A stretch of DNA of 64,000 bases from assembly GCA_913060675.1 (NCBI GenBank), contig CAJXUS010000013.1, positions 1 to 64,000 of the forward strand, given 5' to 3'. The notes under the pieces are model-generated. The model was not told the DNA's origin. It did no database searches and was given only the letters and a program-made list of their open reading frames with translations. A program made the position numbers and the translations under genes. This DNA comes from an uncultured Rhodospirillales bacterium (GTDB lineage: Bacteria; Pseudomonadota; Alphaproteobacteria; Kiloniellales; Kiloniellaceae). Below are positions 25,968 to 35,338 of the stretch, one piece after another. Position 1 is the first letter of the stretch; each line of letters starts with the position of its first letter.

Positions 25968-26495
25968 ATGATGCGTGATGAAAAAGCACCAAGCGATGAA
26001 GCGCTGAAAGAAGCAGTGAAGAATCTTCCTTTAACTAGTGAAGTGGATATGAGGATTGCGCGCGATGGTCGGTGGTATCACGATGGGGAACTGATTAACC
26101 GACTGCCTTTGGTACGTTTGTTCTCTACGGTTTTAAAACGGGATGAAGACGGTGTCTTTTGGCTGGTGACCCCGGTTGAGATGGCAAAAATTATCGTCGA
26201 AGATGCTCCTTTCACGATTGTTGAGATGAAGAATAAGGGCGTTGGAAAAGATCAGCAGATCTCATTTCGTAACAATGTGGACACTTGGTTTGATCTTGAT
26301 CTCGATCACCCGATTCGAATTGAATATAAAGATGAAAATGACAGTCCCTCTCCCTATGTATTGGTAAGAGCTGGATTGGAGGGACGCATTTTGCGTTCGG
26401 TTTACTATCAACTTGCCGAGCTTGCAGATGCCCGAAATAATGAACTCGGTGTCTGGAGTAACGGTGAGTTTCATATATTGGGAAGTATTGATTAG
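25968..26495 (+). CDS. DUF1285 protein
   Basis: 175 residues, common in alphaproteobacteria and of unknown function. Seen: the family pattern DMRIARDGRWYHDGELINRLPLVRLFSTVLKRDEDG (spanning about 27-62) and VTPVEMAKIIVEDAPF. Two ATGs in tandem (25968, 25971) with AAGG upstream. It is first of four tightly packed genes: the NUDIX gene begins 3 bp after its stop. Confidence 0.9.
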   Translation: MMRDEKAPSDEALKEAVKNLPLTSEVDMRIARDGRWYHDGELINRLPLVRLFSTVLKRDEDGVFWLVTPVEMAKIIVEDAPFTIVEMKNKGVGKDQQISFRNNVDTWFDLDLDHPIRIEYKDENDSPSPYVLVRAGLEGRILRSVYYQLAELADARNNELGVWSNGEFHILGSID

Positions 26496-26498
26496 GAA

Positions 26499-27167
26499 AT
26501 GACCATTTGGGAATCACAATGGACTGTTGAACGTCTCACAGCACTTTTTGATGGCAGTGAGATAGGTAAAGGCGAGCAAGATAATAAAATACGTGGCGAC
26601 CATGATCTCAATCCTGGATTGCTTGATCTTGATCGGCGGAAAATTGCAGCAGCAGTCATTGTTCCCTTGGTGGAAAGACCCGATGGGTTTTCAGTCCTTT
26701 TAACCAAACGTACAGACCACCTTTACGACCATGCCGGACAAGTCAGTTTTCCTGGGGGCAGAGTGGACCCCGGAGATAAGGATCATCAAGATGCTGCGTT
26801 ACGGGAATTGGAAGAAGAAGTTGGCCTTCCTAGAAAACATGTAACCCTTATAGGAAGACTGGATACCTATCTCACCCGAACAGGCTTTGATATCACTCCT
26901 GTGGTTGGCTTGATCAAACCTCCTTTTCCGGTCACTCCAGATAGCTTTGAAGTTGCAGAAGTTTTTGAAGTTCCACTTAATTATTTTTTAAATTCGGGAA
27001 ATAGACAGCGGCACAGCCTGGAATTTGAGGGTCAAAATCGTTATTTTTATGCTTATCCTTACGAAGATTATTTCATATGGGGCGCAACGGCTGGGATGTT
27101 GGTAAACCTATGTGATGTTTTAAACTCAACGCCGTTAGAAACCTCTAAACGAGCAGGAAATTATTAA
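26499..27167 (+). CDS. CoA pyrophosphatase, NUDIX hydrolase (NudL/YeaB-like)
   Basis: Hydrolyses CoA or its oxidised forms to 4'-phosphopantetheine and 3',5'-ADP. 222 residues. Seen: the UPF0035-type motif LLTKRTDHLYDHAGQVSFPGG just before a complete Nudix box, GRVDPGDKDHQDAALRELEEEVGL, near residues 68-112. ATG at 26499. Its TAA overlaps the next gene's ATG by one base. Confidence 0.9.
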   Translation: MTIWESQWTVERLTALFDGSEIGKGEQDNKIRGDHDLNPGLLDLDRRKIAAAVIVPLVERPDGFSVLLTKRTDHLYDHAGQVSFPGGRVDPGDKDHQDAALRELEEEVGLPRKHVTLIGRLDTYLTRTGFDITPVVGLIKPPFPVTPDSFEVAEVFEVPLNYFLNSGNRQRHSLEFEGQNRYFYAYPYEDYFIWGATAGMLVNLCDVLNSTPLETSKRAGNY

Positions 27168-27460
27168 TGTTATCCAGATTTCTTCTGATCTTACTCCCTG
27201 TCCTGTTACCTTTTGCCCTGTACTTCGGCTATTACCTGCTGACCAGAGGCTCTCGTACCGAAGCTGATGGTGAAATGACAGAGGATGAGTTGCCTTGGAT
27301 GGAACGGGGCCCGTGGGCTTGGTTGTTTTTTTCTGGTGTCGTGCTCTCGGGTATTGCTATGGCAATATATTTTGCCAACACTGGCCCGGCTCCGGGAGAT
27401 AGTTTGGTCCGGCCGACTTATCATCCTCCTGTTTTTGAAGACACCGATACGGACTCATGA
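27167..27460 (+). CDS. DUF6111-type small membrane protein
   Basis: 97 residues with two hydrophobic helices (about 4-24 and 49-69) joined by an acidic loop and ending in a Pro/Asp-rich tail (PTYHPPVFEDTDTDS). It resembles the small DUF6111 proteins found between NUDIX and cca genes in alphaproteobacteria. TAATG junction upstream and ATGA junction downstream show translational coupling on both sides. Function unknown. Confidence 0.82.
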   Translation: MLSRFLLILLPVLLPFALYFGYYLLTRGSRTEADGEMTEDELPWMERGPWAWLFFSGVVLSGIAMAIYFANTGPAPGDSLVRPTYHPPVFEDTDTDS

Positions 27461-28680
27461 CAGAAATCTACCAGCTTGAAAGTCAGCCGTGGATGGAAGC
27501 GGTTGAAACCCGCCGAGTAATGGAAGCTTTGAGTAAGCAGGGGCAGGATGTACGTTTTGTCGGTGGTTGTGTCAGAGACGCCTTGGTTGGCCGGGAAATC
27601 AAAGATATTGATATCGCAACACCCGACCTTCCTGAAAAAGTTATTACCCTCTTGGAAAGTGCTGGTATCAAGGCGATCCCAACTGGAATAGATCACGGGA
27701 CGATAACAGCGGTTTGTAATCACAAAATTTTTGAGATCACGACACTTCGCCTGGATGTTGATACCGATGGCCGCCACGCCACCGTAGCCTTCACAGATGA
27801 CTGGGTCGAAGATGCAGCGCGGCGTGACCTGACAATCAATGCCTTATCTTCAAACCTTGATGGCAAGGTCTATGATCCCTTTGGCGGGGTCAGGGACCTT
27901 CGGGGAAAACATGTCCGGTTTGTTGGCGATGCGGTCACTCGAATAGAGGAAGATGCCCTAAGACTTTTGCGATTTTTCCGTTTTCAAGCCTGGTATGGTG
28001 GGGCCGATATAGATGCTGTTGGACTAGACGCGGCCCGCAAAAAAACGTCCATGTTACAGGGATTATCTGCGGAACGTATTCATAGTGAAGTGATGCGCTT
28101 GTTGGCCTCTCCAGATCCTGGACCTGTTCTGAAATGTATGTTGGAAAATAATATTTTCGCCGCTTTCCTTCCCGAGGTTGTGACAATAGATATCTTTAAA
28201 GCGTTTATTAAGTTGGAAGGTCGGTGCGATCCTCTTGTCCGGTTGGTTGCTCTGATAATGGGATGTCATAAGGATACTATTCTCTCCATTCCTGATCGGT
28301 TGCGCTTTTCCACCGCTGAAAAACAACATTTCTTGTCTCTTGTGAAACCCGCTTACAATATAAATTCAAAGATCGATGACGCGACTTTCCGAGAATCGAT
28401 CTACCGTATTGGCTCAGAGCTCGTCTCCGATTTGTTGAGGTTAAGTATGGCTAAATCGGGAGAAGATTTTGGAGATGAAAAAGCTCTGAAATTATCTCGG
28501 AAGATTGAAAACTGGAAGCCAGTTTTCTTTCCCTTACAAGGCAGAGATTTGATTAAGGCTGGCCTTAATCCAGGGCCGCAGATGGGACGGTTGTTAAAAA
28601 ACACAGAGCAATGGTGGATCGATCAGGCGTTTGAACCTGACTATGATCAGTGTCTGGCTTATGCTCTTATGGGGAACTGA
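27457..28680 (+). CDS. cca: CCA tRNA nucleotidyltransferase / poly(A) polymerase family
   Basis: Adds or repairs the 3'-CCA end of tRNAs. 407 residues. Seen: the class-II nucleotidyltransferase head GGCVRDALVGREIKDIDIAT (about 29-48) with the catalytic DID, RRDLTINALS, and the ribose/base-binding RFFRFQAWYG and AERI(H)SE segments. It overlaps DUF6111 by 4 bp (ATGA). The family also holds poly(A) polymerases, but no other CCA enzyme is visible here and the alphaproteobacterial context favours CCA addition. Confidence 0.92.
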   Translation: MTEIYQLESQPWMEAVETRRVMEALSKQGQDVRFVGGCVRDALVGREIKDIDIATPDLPEKVITLLESAGIKAIPTGIDHGTITAVCNHKIFEITTLRLDVDTDGRHATVAFTDDWVEDAARRDLTINALSSNLDGKVYDPFGGVRDLRGKHVRFVGDAVTRIEEDALRLLRFFRFQAWYGGADIDAVGLDAARKKTSMLQGLSAERIHSEVMRLLASPDPGPVLKCMLENNIFAAFLPEVVTIDIFKAFIKLEGRCDPLVRLVALIMGCHKDTILSIPDRLRFSTAEKQHFLSLVKPAYNINSKIDDATFRESIYRIGSELVSDLLRLSMAKSGEDFGDEKALKLSRKIENWKPVFFPLQGRDLIKAGLNPGPQMGRLLKNTEQWWIDQAFEPDYDQCLAYALMGN

Positions 28681-28700
28681 TCGTGTAGGTTCAAATATTG

Positions 28701-29219
28701 CTAAGAATAATATTTGGTGTCAGATAACTCTCCGCCCAGATTGATCATGCGCTCGAATTTGAGACCAATTTTTTCCAATACACGGGCTGATCCAATGTTG
28801 TCAGGGCTGGTGATGCCAACAACAAGTGGTAATTTCAATATGGTTTTGGCGTACTCGAGCATCGCTGCGGCCGATTCATAGGCGTAACCTTTCGACCAAA
28901 AGGCAGGCAGTAAGGCGTAGCCAATATCGGGATGGTCCAGGCCTTCTCTCTTAATGAGGCCACACATACCAATCGGTGTTTCTAGATCCTTGAGCTCAGT
29001 AAGGTAGAGACCAAAGCCGTTTTGGCGATAGCTTTTAACAGGTCCCTTATTAATATAGTCACAGGCCTGATCCAGATTTCGGACACCTTTATCAACAATA
29101 TTCTCGATAAAGGAGGGCTCATTTAGCAGTTCAAGGATAAAGGGAGCATCTGCTTCACCTAATTCGCGCAATCGAAGGCGGTCAGTTTCTAAAATAGTTG
29201 CTGGAATACGAGGGGGCAT
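28701..29219 (-). CDS. RimJ/RimL-like GNAT acetyltransferase
   Basis: 172 residues. Seen: the Acetyltransf_3 pattern ETDRLRLRELGEADAPFI, IGMCGLIKREGLDHPDIGYALLPAFWSKGYA, and SARVLEKIGLKFE near 145-157. ATG at 29219 with AAAGG upstream. Monocistronic, convergent with cca (20 bp apart). Substrate unknown; relatives acetylate ribosomal-protein N-termini or small amines. Confidence 0.87.
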   Translation of the reverse strand: MPPRIPATILETDRLRLRELGEADAPFILELLNEPSFIENIVDKGVRNLDQACDYINKGPVKSYRQNGFGLYLTELKDLETPIGMCGLIKREGLDHPDIGYALLPAFWSKGYAYESAAAMLEYAKTILKLPLVVGITSPDNIGSARVLEKIGLKFERMINLGGELSDTKYYS

Positions 29220-29325
29220 TTTTAAAGCCTTTGGAGGTGAACGTCCCTTGTGCCCTAATCACCGACCTAAATATTAAAGCATTTGGTTATGTTAGTTTGT
29301 TATCTCAGTGAATGCTATAACCCTG

Positions 29326-30225
29326 TTAAGGCCAAGCTGCTTCAGGAGGCATCGACATCAATATAGCCTCTACATTACCACCCGTTTTAAGGCCAAACAT
29401 GGTGCCTCGGTCATAGAGTAAGTTGAATTCGGCGTAACGACCGCGACGGAACAGTTGATGTTTGCGTTGTTCATCTGTCCAGTCTTCTTGCATGTGATGA
29501 CGCACCAACTGCGGGTAAATATCAAGAAAAGCTCTGCCGACATCTTGGGTGAAAGCAAAGTCGTTTGCCCAGTCCCCGGTATTTAAATAGTCGTAGAATA
29601 TCCCCCCGACACCGCGCGCTTCGTTGCGATGTGGGATATAGAAATACTCATCACACCACTCTTTGAAGGTCGGGAAATAGCCTGGATCGTACTTATCACA
29701 GGCAGTTTTATAGGCTTGGTGGAAATCCTGCGTGTCCTGTTCAACGGGATACATGGGGTTAAGGTCCCCGCCGCCACCAAACCAACTTGTCGTCGTGACG
29801 ATATGCCGAGTATTCATGTGGACTGCTGGAACGAGGGGAGAATGCATATGCGCGACAAGTGAGATGCCGCTGGCCCAAAACCGTGGATCCTTGTCGGCAC
29901 CGGGAATACGCTTGGCAAAGTCTTCGCTAAATTCGCCCATTACGCTGGAAATATTAACGCCGACCTTTTCAAACACACGGCCGTGCATAATCGACATTTC
30001 GCCGCCACCGCCGCCTTCACGATCCCATTGTTTTCGCTCGAACCGTCCAGGACTTGGCGATCCCTTTTTTTCGAGGACTGACCCTGTCAGCTCATCTTCC
30101 AGCTTTTCAAATTCAGCGCAGATGTTATCGCGCAACTCTTTGAACCAAATTTGAGCCTGTTCTTTATTGTCCGAAGGGGCGTTGTGGTCTGGAAAGGCTT
30201 GAGTGGGGTCTTGGCGTTGGTACAT
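29326..30225 (-). CDS. hemF: Oxygen-dependent coproporphyrinogen III oxidase
   Basis: Oxidative decarboxylation of coproporphyrinogen III to protoporphyrinogen IX in haem synthesis; needs O2. 299 residues, normal length. Seen: [57 protein letters not shown] and the C-terminal [24 protein letters not shown], all hallmarks of HemF. ATG at 30225. It is 63 bp downstream of trmL on the same strand. Confidence 0.97.
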   Translation of the reverse strand: MYQRQDPTQAFPDHNAPSDNKEQAQIWFKELRDNICAEFEKLEDELTGSVLEKKGSPSPGRFERKQWDREGGGGGEMSIMHGRVFEKVGVNISSVMGEFSEDFAKRIPGADKDPRFWASGISLVAHMHSPLVPAVHMNTRHIVTTTSWFGGGGDLNPMYPVEQDTQDFHQAYKTACDKYDPGYFPTFKEWCDEYFYIPHRNEARGVGGIFYDYLNTGDWANDFAFTQDVGRAFLDIYPQLVRHHMQEDWTDEQRKHQLFRRGRYAEFNLLYDRGTMFGLKTGGNVEAILMSMPPEAAWP

Positions 30226-30288
30226 AGATATCTCTTCTGGAATGTCTTAATCGATAAACATCGTAAGCTGTGTCGCTTAAAGAATAAC

Positions 30289-30777
30289 TTATAATCTGGT
30301 GGCAGATGGAAATCCACTCGTTTGACGTAAGGCTTCTCCGAGTACCATCGCAGCCGACACGGCAATATTTAGAGAGCGGACACCTTCTGCCATGGGAATC
30401 AGTACACTTGCATCAACAGAGTTATGAACCTCTTCGGGGACGCCAGCTGATTCCCTACCAACCATTAAGGTATCATTTGGCAAGAACTCAAAATCGGTAT
30501 AGCTGGTTTCAGCTTTGGTCGAGAGCAAAATTAGCCTTCCGGAAGGTATCTGATCTTCGGACTTATTGTCGCGGTCTTTGTTGAAAGCTTCCCACGAACT
30601 ATGCGTATAAAGTTCGGTTTGGTTGAGGTAATCCATGCCAGATCGTTTCATGCGTTTGTCATTCAAGACAAAGCCGCAGGGTTCTATTATATCAACAGCC
30701 ACGCTTAGACAGGCAGCCATTCTGAGCATAGTACCTGTGTTCTGGGGGATATCAGGTTGATAGAGTGCAAGTCGCAT
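30289..30777 (-). CDS. trmL: tRNA (cytidine/uridine-34-2'-O)-methyltransferase
   Basis: SPOUT-class methyltransferase that modifies the wobble ribose of tRNA-Leu. 162 residues. Seen: LYQPDIPQNTGTMLRMAACL, the MVGRESAGVPEEV knot loop and the final SLNIAVSAAMVLGEALRQ that close the trefoil knot. ATG at 30777. First gene of a probable trmL-hemF unit, divergent from the petABC operon. Confidence 0.95.
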   Translation of the reverse strand: MRLALYQPDIPQNTGTMLRMAACLSVAVDIIEPCGFVLNDKRMKRSGMDYLNQTELYTHSSWEAFNKDRDNKSEDQIPSGRLILLSTKAETSYTDFEFLPNDTLMVGRESAGVPEEVHNSVDASVLIPMAEGVRSLNIAVSAAMVLGEALRQTSGFPSATRL

Positions 30778-30926
30778 ATGGATTGTCTTTTAATTTAAGA
30801 AATGAATACCGAAGTAACGGAAAAAACGTTGTTTTCCTCATAAACTCACACTTAGAGTCTTTGCCTTTCTATGACAAATCCTTTATATCCCTGTCACTGA
30901 ATATAGGACTAGCCAGAACTGCGACA

Positions 30927-30939
30927 GGATGTCACATCC
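30927..30939. promoter_or_regulatory. Perfect 13-bp palindrome in the petA upstream region
   Basis: GGATGT-C-ACATCC is an exact inverted repeat in the 298-bp divergent spacer between trmL and petA. It could be an operator for either gene; I cannot link it to a known regulator, and short palindromes also occur by chance. Confidence 0.25.
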
Positions 30940-31075
30940 GATCTTATGCCTAGCGGTGTTTAGATAGGAACGCATAAACGGTTAGACAAGGGCAATAGCT
31001 CAAATCGCCTGTATCGTATCGCAGCTTCGTTGTTCGGGGCTGTAAGCTTGAGAGATGAAAATAGGGATTACATAA

Positions 31076-31630
31076 ATGGCAGATGGCGCGAATCCTGAAA
31101 GTTCCGCCCAAGAGTCCGGTGAGACTCGGCGTGAATTTTTGTACCTGACGGCGGGGGCTATGACAGTCGTCGGTGCGGCTGGTGCTTTATGGCCAATGAT
31201 TGATTCTATGAATCCATCGGCAGACGTTCTAGCTCTATCCTCTACCGAGGTAGATTTGACTCCAATCGAAGCCGGTCAGTCTGTGACTATCACATGGCGC
31301 GGTAAGCCTGTGTTTATCAGACGTCGTTCGGTTGCTGAGATTGAAACAGCTGAAAGCACCCCATTGGAGGATCTTCCAGATCCACAAACTGATGGCGATC
31401 GTGTTGAAAAACCTGAATGGCTTATCCTTGTTGGTGTTTGTACGCACCTTGGGTGTGTGCCTTTGGGGCAGAAGACAGGAGAAAAACGTGGTGACTATGG
31501 TGGGTGGTTCTGCCCATGTCATGGTTCTCACTATGATACTTCCGGCCGTATCCGTAAGGGTCCAGCGCCAACGAACTTGGAAGTGCCTCCGTATGTTTTC
31601 CTGACTGACAACTCAATCAAGATCGGCTAG
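31076..31630 (+). CDS. petA: Ubiquinol-cytochrome c reductase, Rieske iron-sulfur subunit
   Basis: Carries the [2Fe-2S] centre of the cytochrome bc1 complex. 184 residues. Seen: a twin-arginine-like TRREFL stretch and anchor helix near 20-42, the hinge region, and the two cluster boxes CTHLGC (about 121-126) and CPCHGS (about 145-150). ATG at 31076 with AGGGA upstream. First gene of petABC. Confidence 0.97.
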   Translation: MADGANPESSAQESGETRREFLYLTAGAMTVVGAAGALWPMIDSMNPSADVLALSSTEVDLTPIEAGQSVTITWRGKPVFIRRRSVAEIETAESTPLEDLPDPQTDGDRVEKPEWLILVGVCTHLGCVPLGQKTGEKRGDYGGWFCPCHGSHYDTSGRIRKGPAPTNLEVPPYVFLTDNSIKIG

Positions 31631-31640
31631 GGGGCAAATC

Positions 31641-32852
31641 ATGAGTTTTAAATCAAACAATAAAGTCGTCCAATGGGTTGAAGACCGTCTTCCGGTCATC
31701 TCCGTGATGCATCACGCCATTTACGATTACCCGATGCCCAAGAACTTAAACTATCTATGGAACTTCGGTTCTCTGGCTGGTTTTGCTCTGGTTACGATGA
31801 TTGCAACCGGCATTTTCCTTGCTATGCAGTACACACCACATGTTGATATGGCCTTTAATTCGGTCGAACGTATCATGCGTGATGTAAACAGCGGTTGGTT
31901 GATCCGTTACATTCATATGAACATGGCGTCGTTCTTCTTCATTGCTGTTTATATCCATATGTTCCGTGGCCTTTATTACGGATCATACAAAGCCCCACGT
32001 GAGTTGCTTTGGCAGTTGGGTGTTGTGATCTTCTTGCTTATGATGGCAACAGCTTTCATGGGTTATGTTCTTCCTTGGGGCCAAATGAGCTTCTGGGGTG
32101 CGACAGTGATCACCAATCTTTTCTCTGCGTTTCCTATTGTTGGTGAAAGTATTGTGAGCTGGCTCTGGGGTGGTTTCTCTGTTGATAACCCAACACTGAA
32201 CCGTTTCTTTGCGCTACACTATCTTCTTCCTTTCATTATTGTTGCGGTTGTTGCTCTGCACCTCGTTGCTCTGCACACTGTGGGGTCTAACAACCCACTT
32301 GGTATCGATAGTAAAGGTCCTCAAGACAGCTTAGTGATGCAGCCTTATTACACAATTAAAGACCTCTTCGGTATTGGTGTGTTCTTGTTGGCTTTCTCTG
32401 TGTTTCTTTTCTGGGCACCAAATTACATGGGGCACCCAGATAATTACATTCCGGCCAACCCGCTTTCTACGCCGGCACACATCGTTCCAGAATGGTATTT
32501 CTTGCCGTTCTATGCGATCTTGCGTGCTATTCCAGATAAGCTTGGTGGCGTCTTGGCGATGTTCGGTGCGATTGCAGTTCTTTTCGTACTGCCATGGTTG
32601 GATCGTTCTTCCATTCGTAGCTGTAAGTTCCGTCCGGTTGCGCGAATTTTCTTCTGGATTTTCGTAATTAACGGTTTGGCATTGGGATATCTCGGAGGTC
32701 AACCTGCTGAGGGAATCTTTGTTATCGCAAGCCGGATTGCTACAGCCTACTATTTCTTCCATTTCTTGGTGATGCTCCCAGTAATTCTGCCGATGATTGA
32801 GCGGCCGCGTGAATTGCCGAGTTCTATCCATGAAGCCGTAACAAAGTCTTGA
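31641..32852 (+). CDS. petB: Cytochrome b of the bc1 complex
   Basis: Eight-helix quinol oxidation/reduction subunit with two b-type haems. 403 residues. Seen: [29 protein letters not shown] with paired haem histidines, [30 protein letters not shown] with the second pair, and the Qo-site motif [13 protein letters not shown]. Starts 10 bp after petA with AGGGGG upstream. Confidence 0.98.
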   Translation: MSFKSNNKVVQWVEDRLPVISVMHHAIYDYPMPKNLNYLWNFGSLAGFALVTMIATGIFLAMQYTPHVDMAFNSVERIMRDVNSGWLIRYIHMNMASFFFIAVYIHMFRGLYYGSYKAPRELLWQLGVVIFLLMMATAFMGYVLPWGQMSFWGATVITNLFSAFPIVGESIVSWLWGGFSVDNPTLNRFFALHYLLPFIIVAVVALHLVALHTVGSNNPLGIDSKGPQDSLVMQPYYTIKDLFGIGVFLLAFSVFLFWAPNYMGHPDNYIPANPLSTPAHIVPEWYFLPFYAILRAIPDKLGGVLAMFGAIAVLFVLPWLDRSSIRSCKFRPVARIFFWIFVINGLALGYLGGQPAEGIFVIASRIATAYYFFHFLVMLPVILPMIERPRELPSSIHEAVTKS

Positions 32853-32866
32853 AAGAGGAACGACTA

Positions 32867-33625
32867 ATGAAGAAAATTCTGTCTGGCCTCTTTGCTGCGG
32901 CTCTTGGCTGTTTAACTGTTCCAGCTTTTGCTGCTGGTGACGCGGTTAAATTGCCATCATACGATTGGAGCTTTGAAGGTGTCTTTGGCACTTATGATAA
33001 AGCTTCCATGCAACGTGGCCTCCAGGTTTACAAAGATGTTTGCGCTGGTTGCCATTCTCTAGATCTTGTTGCCATGCGTAATCTTCTCGATCTTGGTTAC
33101 AGCGCTGATGAAGTCAAAGCGTTTGCTGCAGATTATACAGTAGAAGACGGCCCGAATGGCGAAGGTGAAATGTTCGAACGTGCAGGTAAGCCGTCTGATT
33201 ATTTTCCAAATCCATTCCCTAATGAGCAAGCTGCTGCTGCATCAAATAGTGGTAAAGCACCACCTGATCTTTCTTTGATGGCGAAAGCACGTGTGGGTGG
33301 GCCGACTTACATTCGTGCTCTTCTGACAGGTTACGAAGATACACCTGAAGGACTGGACATTGAAGATGGGATGTACAACAAATATTTCCCTGGGCACCAG
33401 ATTGCTATGGCGTCGCCACTGTATGAAGAAGCCGTTGAATACAGCGATGGTACACCTGCTACCATAGATCAAATGGCTGCTGACGTAAGTCACTTCCTGA
33501 TGTGGGCTGCAGAGCCTAAGTTGGAAGCTCGTAAAAGCACTGGTATCAAGGTTATGATCTTCCTCATAATCTTCACGCTTGTTATGTATGCTGCCAAGCG
33601 TAAGGTTTTTGCTAAAGTTCACTAA
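32867..33625 (+). CDS. petC: Cytochrome c1 of the bc1 complex
   Basis: Periplasmic-facing c-type cytochrome that passes electrons to soluble or membrane cytochrome c. 252 residues. Seen: signal peptide (1-23), haem motif CAGCHSLD near 57-64, a distal Met in the MASPLYEE segment, and the C-terminal anchor helix (about 222-243). The ATG at 32867 has AGAGGAA upstream and gives a proper signal peptide; a TTG 18 bp earlier overlaps petB and is unlikely. A terminator follows. Confidence 0.97.
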   Translation: MKKILSGLFAAALGCLTVPAFAAGDAVKLPSYDWSFEGVFGTYDKASMQRGLQVYKDVCAGCHSLDLVAMRNLLDLGYSADEVKAFAADYTVEDGPNGEGEMFERAGKPSDYFPNPFPNEQAAAASNSGKAPPDLSLMAKARVGGPTYIRALLTGYEDTPEGLDIEDGMYNKYFPGHQIAMASPLYEEAVEYSDGTPATIDQMAADVSHFLMWAAEPKLEARKSTGIKVMIFLIIFTLVMYAAKRKVFAKVH

Positions 33626-33650
33626 GCAGAAACACTGCTGAATATAGAAA

Positions 33651-33680
33651 AAGGCCGTCCCTTGGGGCGGTCTTTTTTTT
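33651..33680 (+). terminator. Terminator of the petABC operon
   Basis: AAGGCCGTCCC and GGGCGGTCTT form a stem with one bulge and a short TTG loop, followed by eight T, 25 bp after the petC stop. Confidence 0.88.
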
Positions 33681-33775
33681 GTTCTGATTGCTATTTCAGA
33701 GTCAATGAGGGGATACTCAATCACTACTAGACGAAGTGCCTTTAAACTCGCCGTTCGGTATTGAGGAAACTACCC

Positions 33776-34642
33776 ATGCTTTTCAGCCACACACTCAAGG
33801 GAATTGATCACCTGCTAATTGGTGTCGATAAACTGGAAGACGCGAGGCATAATTATCTACGCTTGGGATTTCAATTAACGCCGCGGGGGCGTCATATTGG
33901 ATGGGGAACGGCTAATTACTGTATTATGTTCCCTGATGACTATCTCGAGCTTATTGGTATTGTCGACGCAAGCCAGGACACCAATGGCCTGGATACCTTC
34001 TTGGAAAAGGGGAAGGGTGGTTTAGGGTTTGCGTTTCGAAGTTTAGACACGAAAAAAACTGCTGAAAGCCTTTCTCGGTTGGGCATTAAAATAGAAGGTC
34101 CAAGTGACCTGCGAAGAGTACTTGAGCTGGATAACGGCGATGTTATGCCTGCCTTTGAGCTGTTGCGATATGGTCCAGAAGTTGCCCCAGGAATGGCGAC
34201 GTTTGTTTGTGATCACAAAACCCCTGAAATTGTTTGGCAAGATAAGTGGCTGCCCCATGCCAACGGGGCGAAAGGGATCAAACGGATTGTCTACGCGATG
34301 AAAAATCCGAGTGATGTCATTACCGATTACGCCAGGTTTTTTGGTGAGGATGCCGTGGTCGTGACAGATGGTTGTATCGATGTCCAACTTCGAGAGCGAA
34401 ACCAAACACTTCGTTTGATCGCAACTGATGAAGTCAGCCATTTTTATCCGAGTAGTAACCGCCCTATAGACGGACGAGACAATTATATGGTCGGCTTTCA
34501 TTTATGGAGTGATGATATTAAAGCCACACAGGCTTATTTTGATCAATACCGGGTGCAATGCCGTATAGAGGGAGATCAAAGCCTCAGGCTTCTGGAAAAC
34601 GATACCTGTGGTGTTGTTATTGCCTTTGATGCTGTCAGTTGA
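33776..34642 (+). CDS. Glyoxalase-like (VOC superfamily) protein
   Basis: 288 residues. Seen: an N-terminal VOC module starting GIDHLLIGVDKLEDARHNYLRLGF and NYCIMFPDDYLELIGI, and a second module from about residue 165 (GIKRIVYAMKNPSDVITDYARFFG), the layout of Glyoxalase_3-type proteins. First-module metal-ligand candidates are His in GIDH and Glu in YLELIG. The ATG at 33776 has GAGGAA 9 nt upstream; a TTG 15 bp earlier overlaps that site. Stands alone. Substrate unknown. Confidence 0.82.
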   Translation: MLFSHTLKGIDHLLIGVDKLEDARHNYLRLGFQLTPRGRHIGWGTANYCIMFPDDYLELIGIVDASQDTNGLDTFLEKGKGGLGFAFRSLDTKKTAESLSRLGIKIEGPSDLRRVLELDNGDVMPAFELLRYGPEVAPGMATFVCDHKTPEIVWQDKWLPHANGAKGIKRIVYAMKNPSDVITDYARFFGEDAVVVTDGCIDVQLRERNQTLRLIATDEVSHFYPSSNRPIDGRDNYMVGFHLWSDDIKATQAYFDQYRVQCRIEGDQSLRLLENDTCGVVIAFDAVS

Positions 34643-34772
34643 TTTAGAATTGCGAGGGTTTGTAAGATTTGTAGATATCTATCATGCCTATGGGGTGATA
34701 AGAATTTAAGAATAGAACGATCGGTATAGTTTGCTATATCTCTGGTAACAGAAATTATCCAGAGTAAGAGTA

Positions 34773-35282
34773 ATGAAAAAGCATTTCGCTAAATACCGAG
34801 GCCGAGGTGCAGCAGTTCCTCCTATTCCAAATGCCTATCATATTTTATGGAGCTGGATTGGCGCTTGTCTGGCCATCGGAGCAATTGCCTGGTTATCCAA
34901 TGAAGCCAATGCGCCTTTTTTCATGGCGCCTTTTGGGGCCAGTTGTGTATTGGTGTTTGGCCTTCCCAACAGTCCCCTGGCACAGCCACGTAGTTTAGTG
35001 CTTGGTCATTTGTTATCAGCAATAATAGGTCTTATTGTAATGAAGGCTTTTGGTGTTGATTGGTGGACCATGGGGGTTGCGGTTGCTTCTGCTATTGCTT
35101 TAATGCAAATGACGAGAACACTACACGCGCCAGCTGGGGCAACGCCACTTGTTGTTATGCTTGAGGGGGCAGACTGGTCGTTTCTCTTTACACCCGTGTT
35201 GAGTGGTGCCTTGGTCATTTTGCTCGTCGGCTTGATTACAAACAATCTATCAAAAAACAGATCATATCCTGAGTACTGGTAA
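34773..35282 (+). CDS. HPP-family membrane protein
   Basis: 169 residues with four or five hydrophobic helices. Seen: APFGASCVLVFGLPNSPLAQPRSLVLGHLLSA and LHAPAGATPL, where the usual HPP reads HAP, and the closing NNLSKNRSYPEYW typical of the family. Some HPP proteins move nitrite across membranes; that role here is only a possibility. ATG at 34773. Monocistronic with a terminator behind it. Confidence 0.9.
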   Translation: MKKHFAKYRGRGAAVPPIPNAYHILWSWIGACLAIGAIAWLSNEANAPFFMAPFGASCVLVFGLPNSPLAQPRSLVLGHLLSAIIGLIVMKAFGVDWWTMGVAVASAIALMQMTRTLHAPAGATPLVVMLEGADWSFLFTPVLSGALVILLVGLITNNLSKNRSYPEYW

Positions 35283-35292
35283 CCAGATATAG

Positions 35293-35319
35293 AAAAGGCG
35301 GCTAGAGAAGCCGCCTTTT
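35293..35319. terminator. Bidirectional terminator between HPP gene and ychF
   Basis: AAAAGGCGGCT and AGCCGCCTTTT form an 11-bp perfect stem with a short loop; A- and T-runs lie on both sides, so it serves both convergent genes. Confidence 0.9.
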
Positions 35320-35338
35320 GGAGTAGATATCAATAAAT

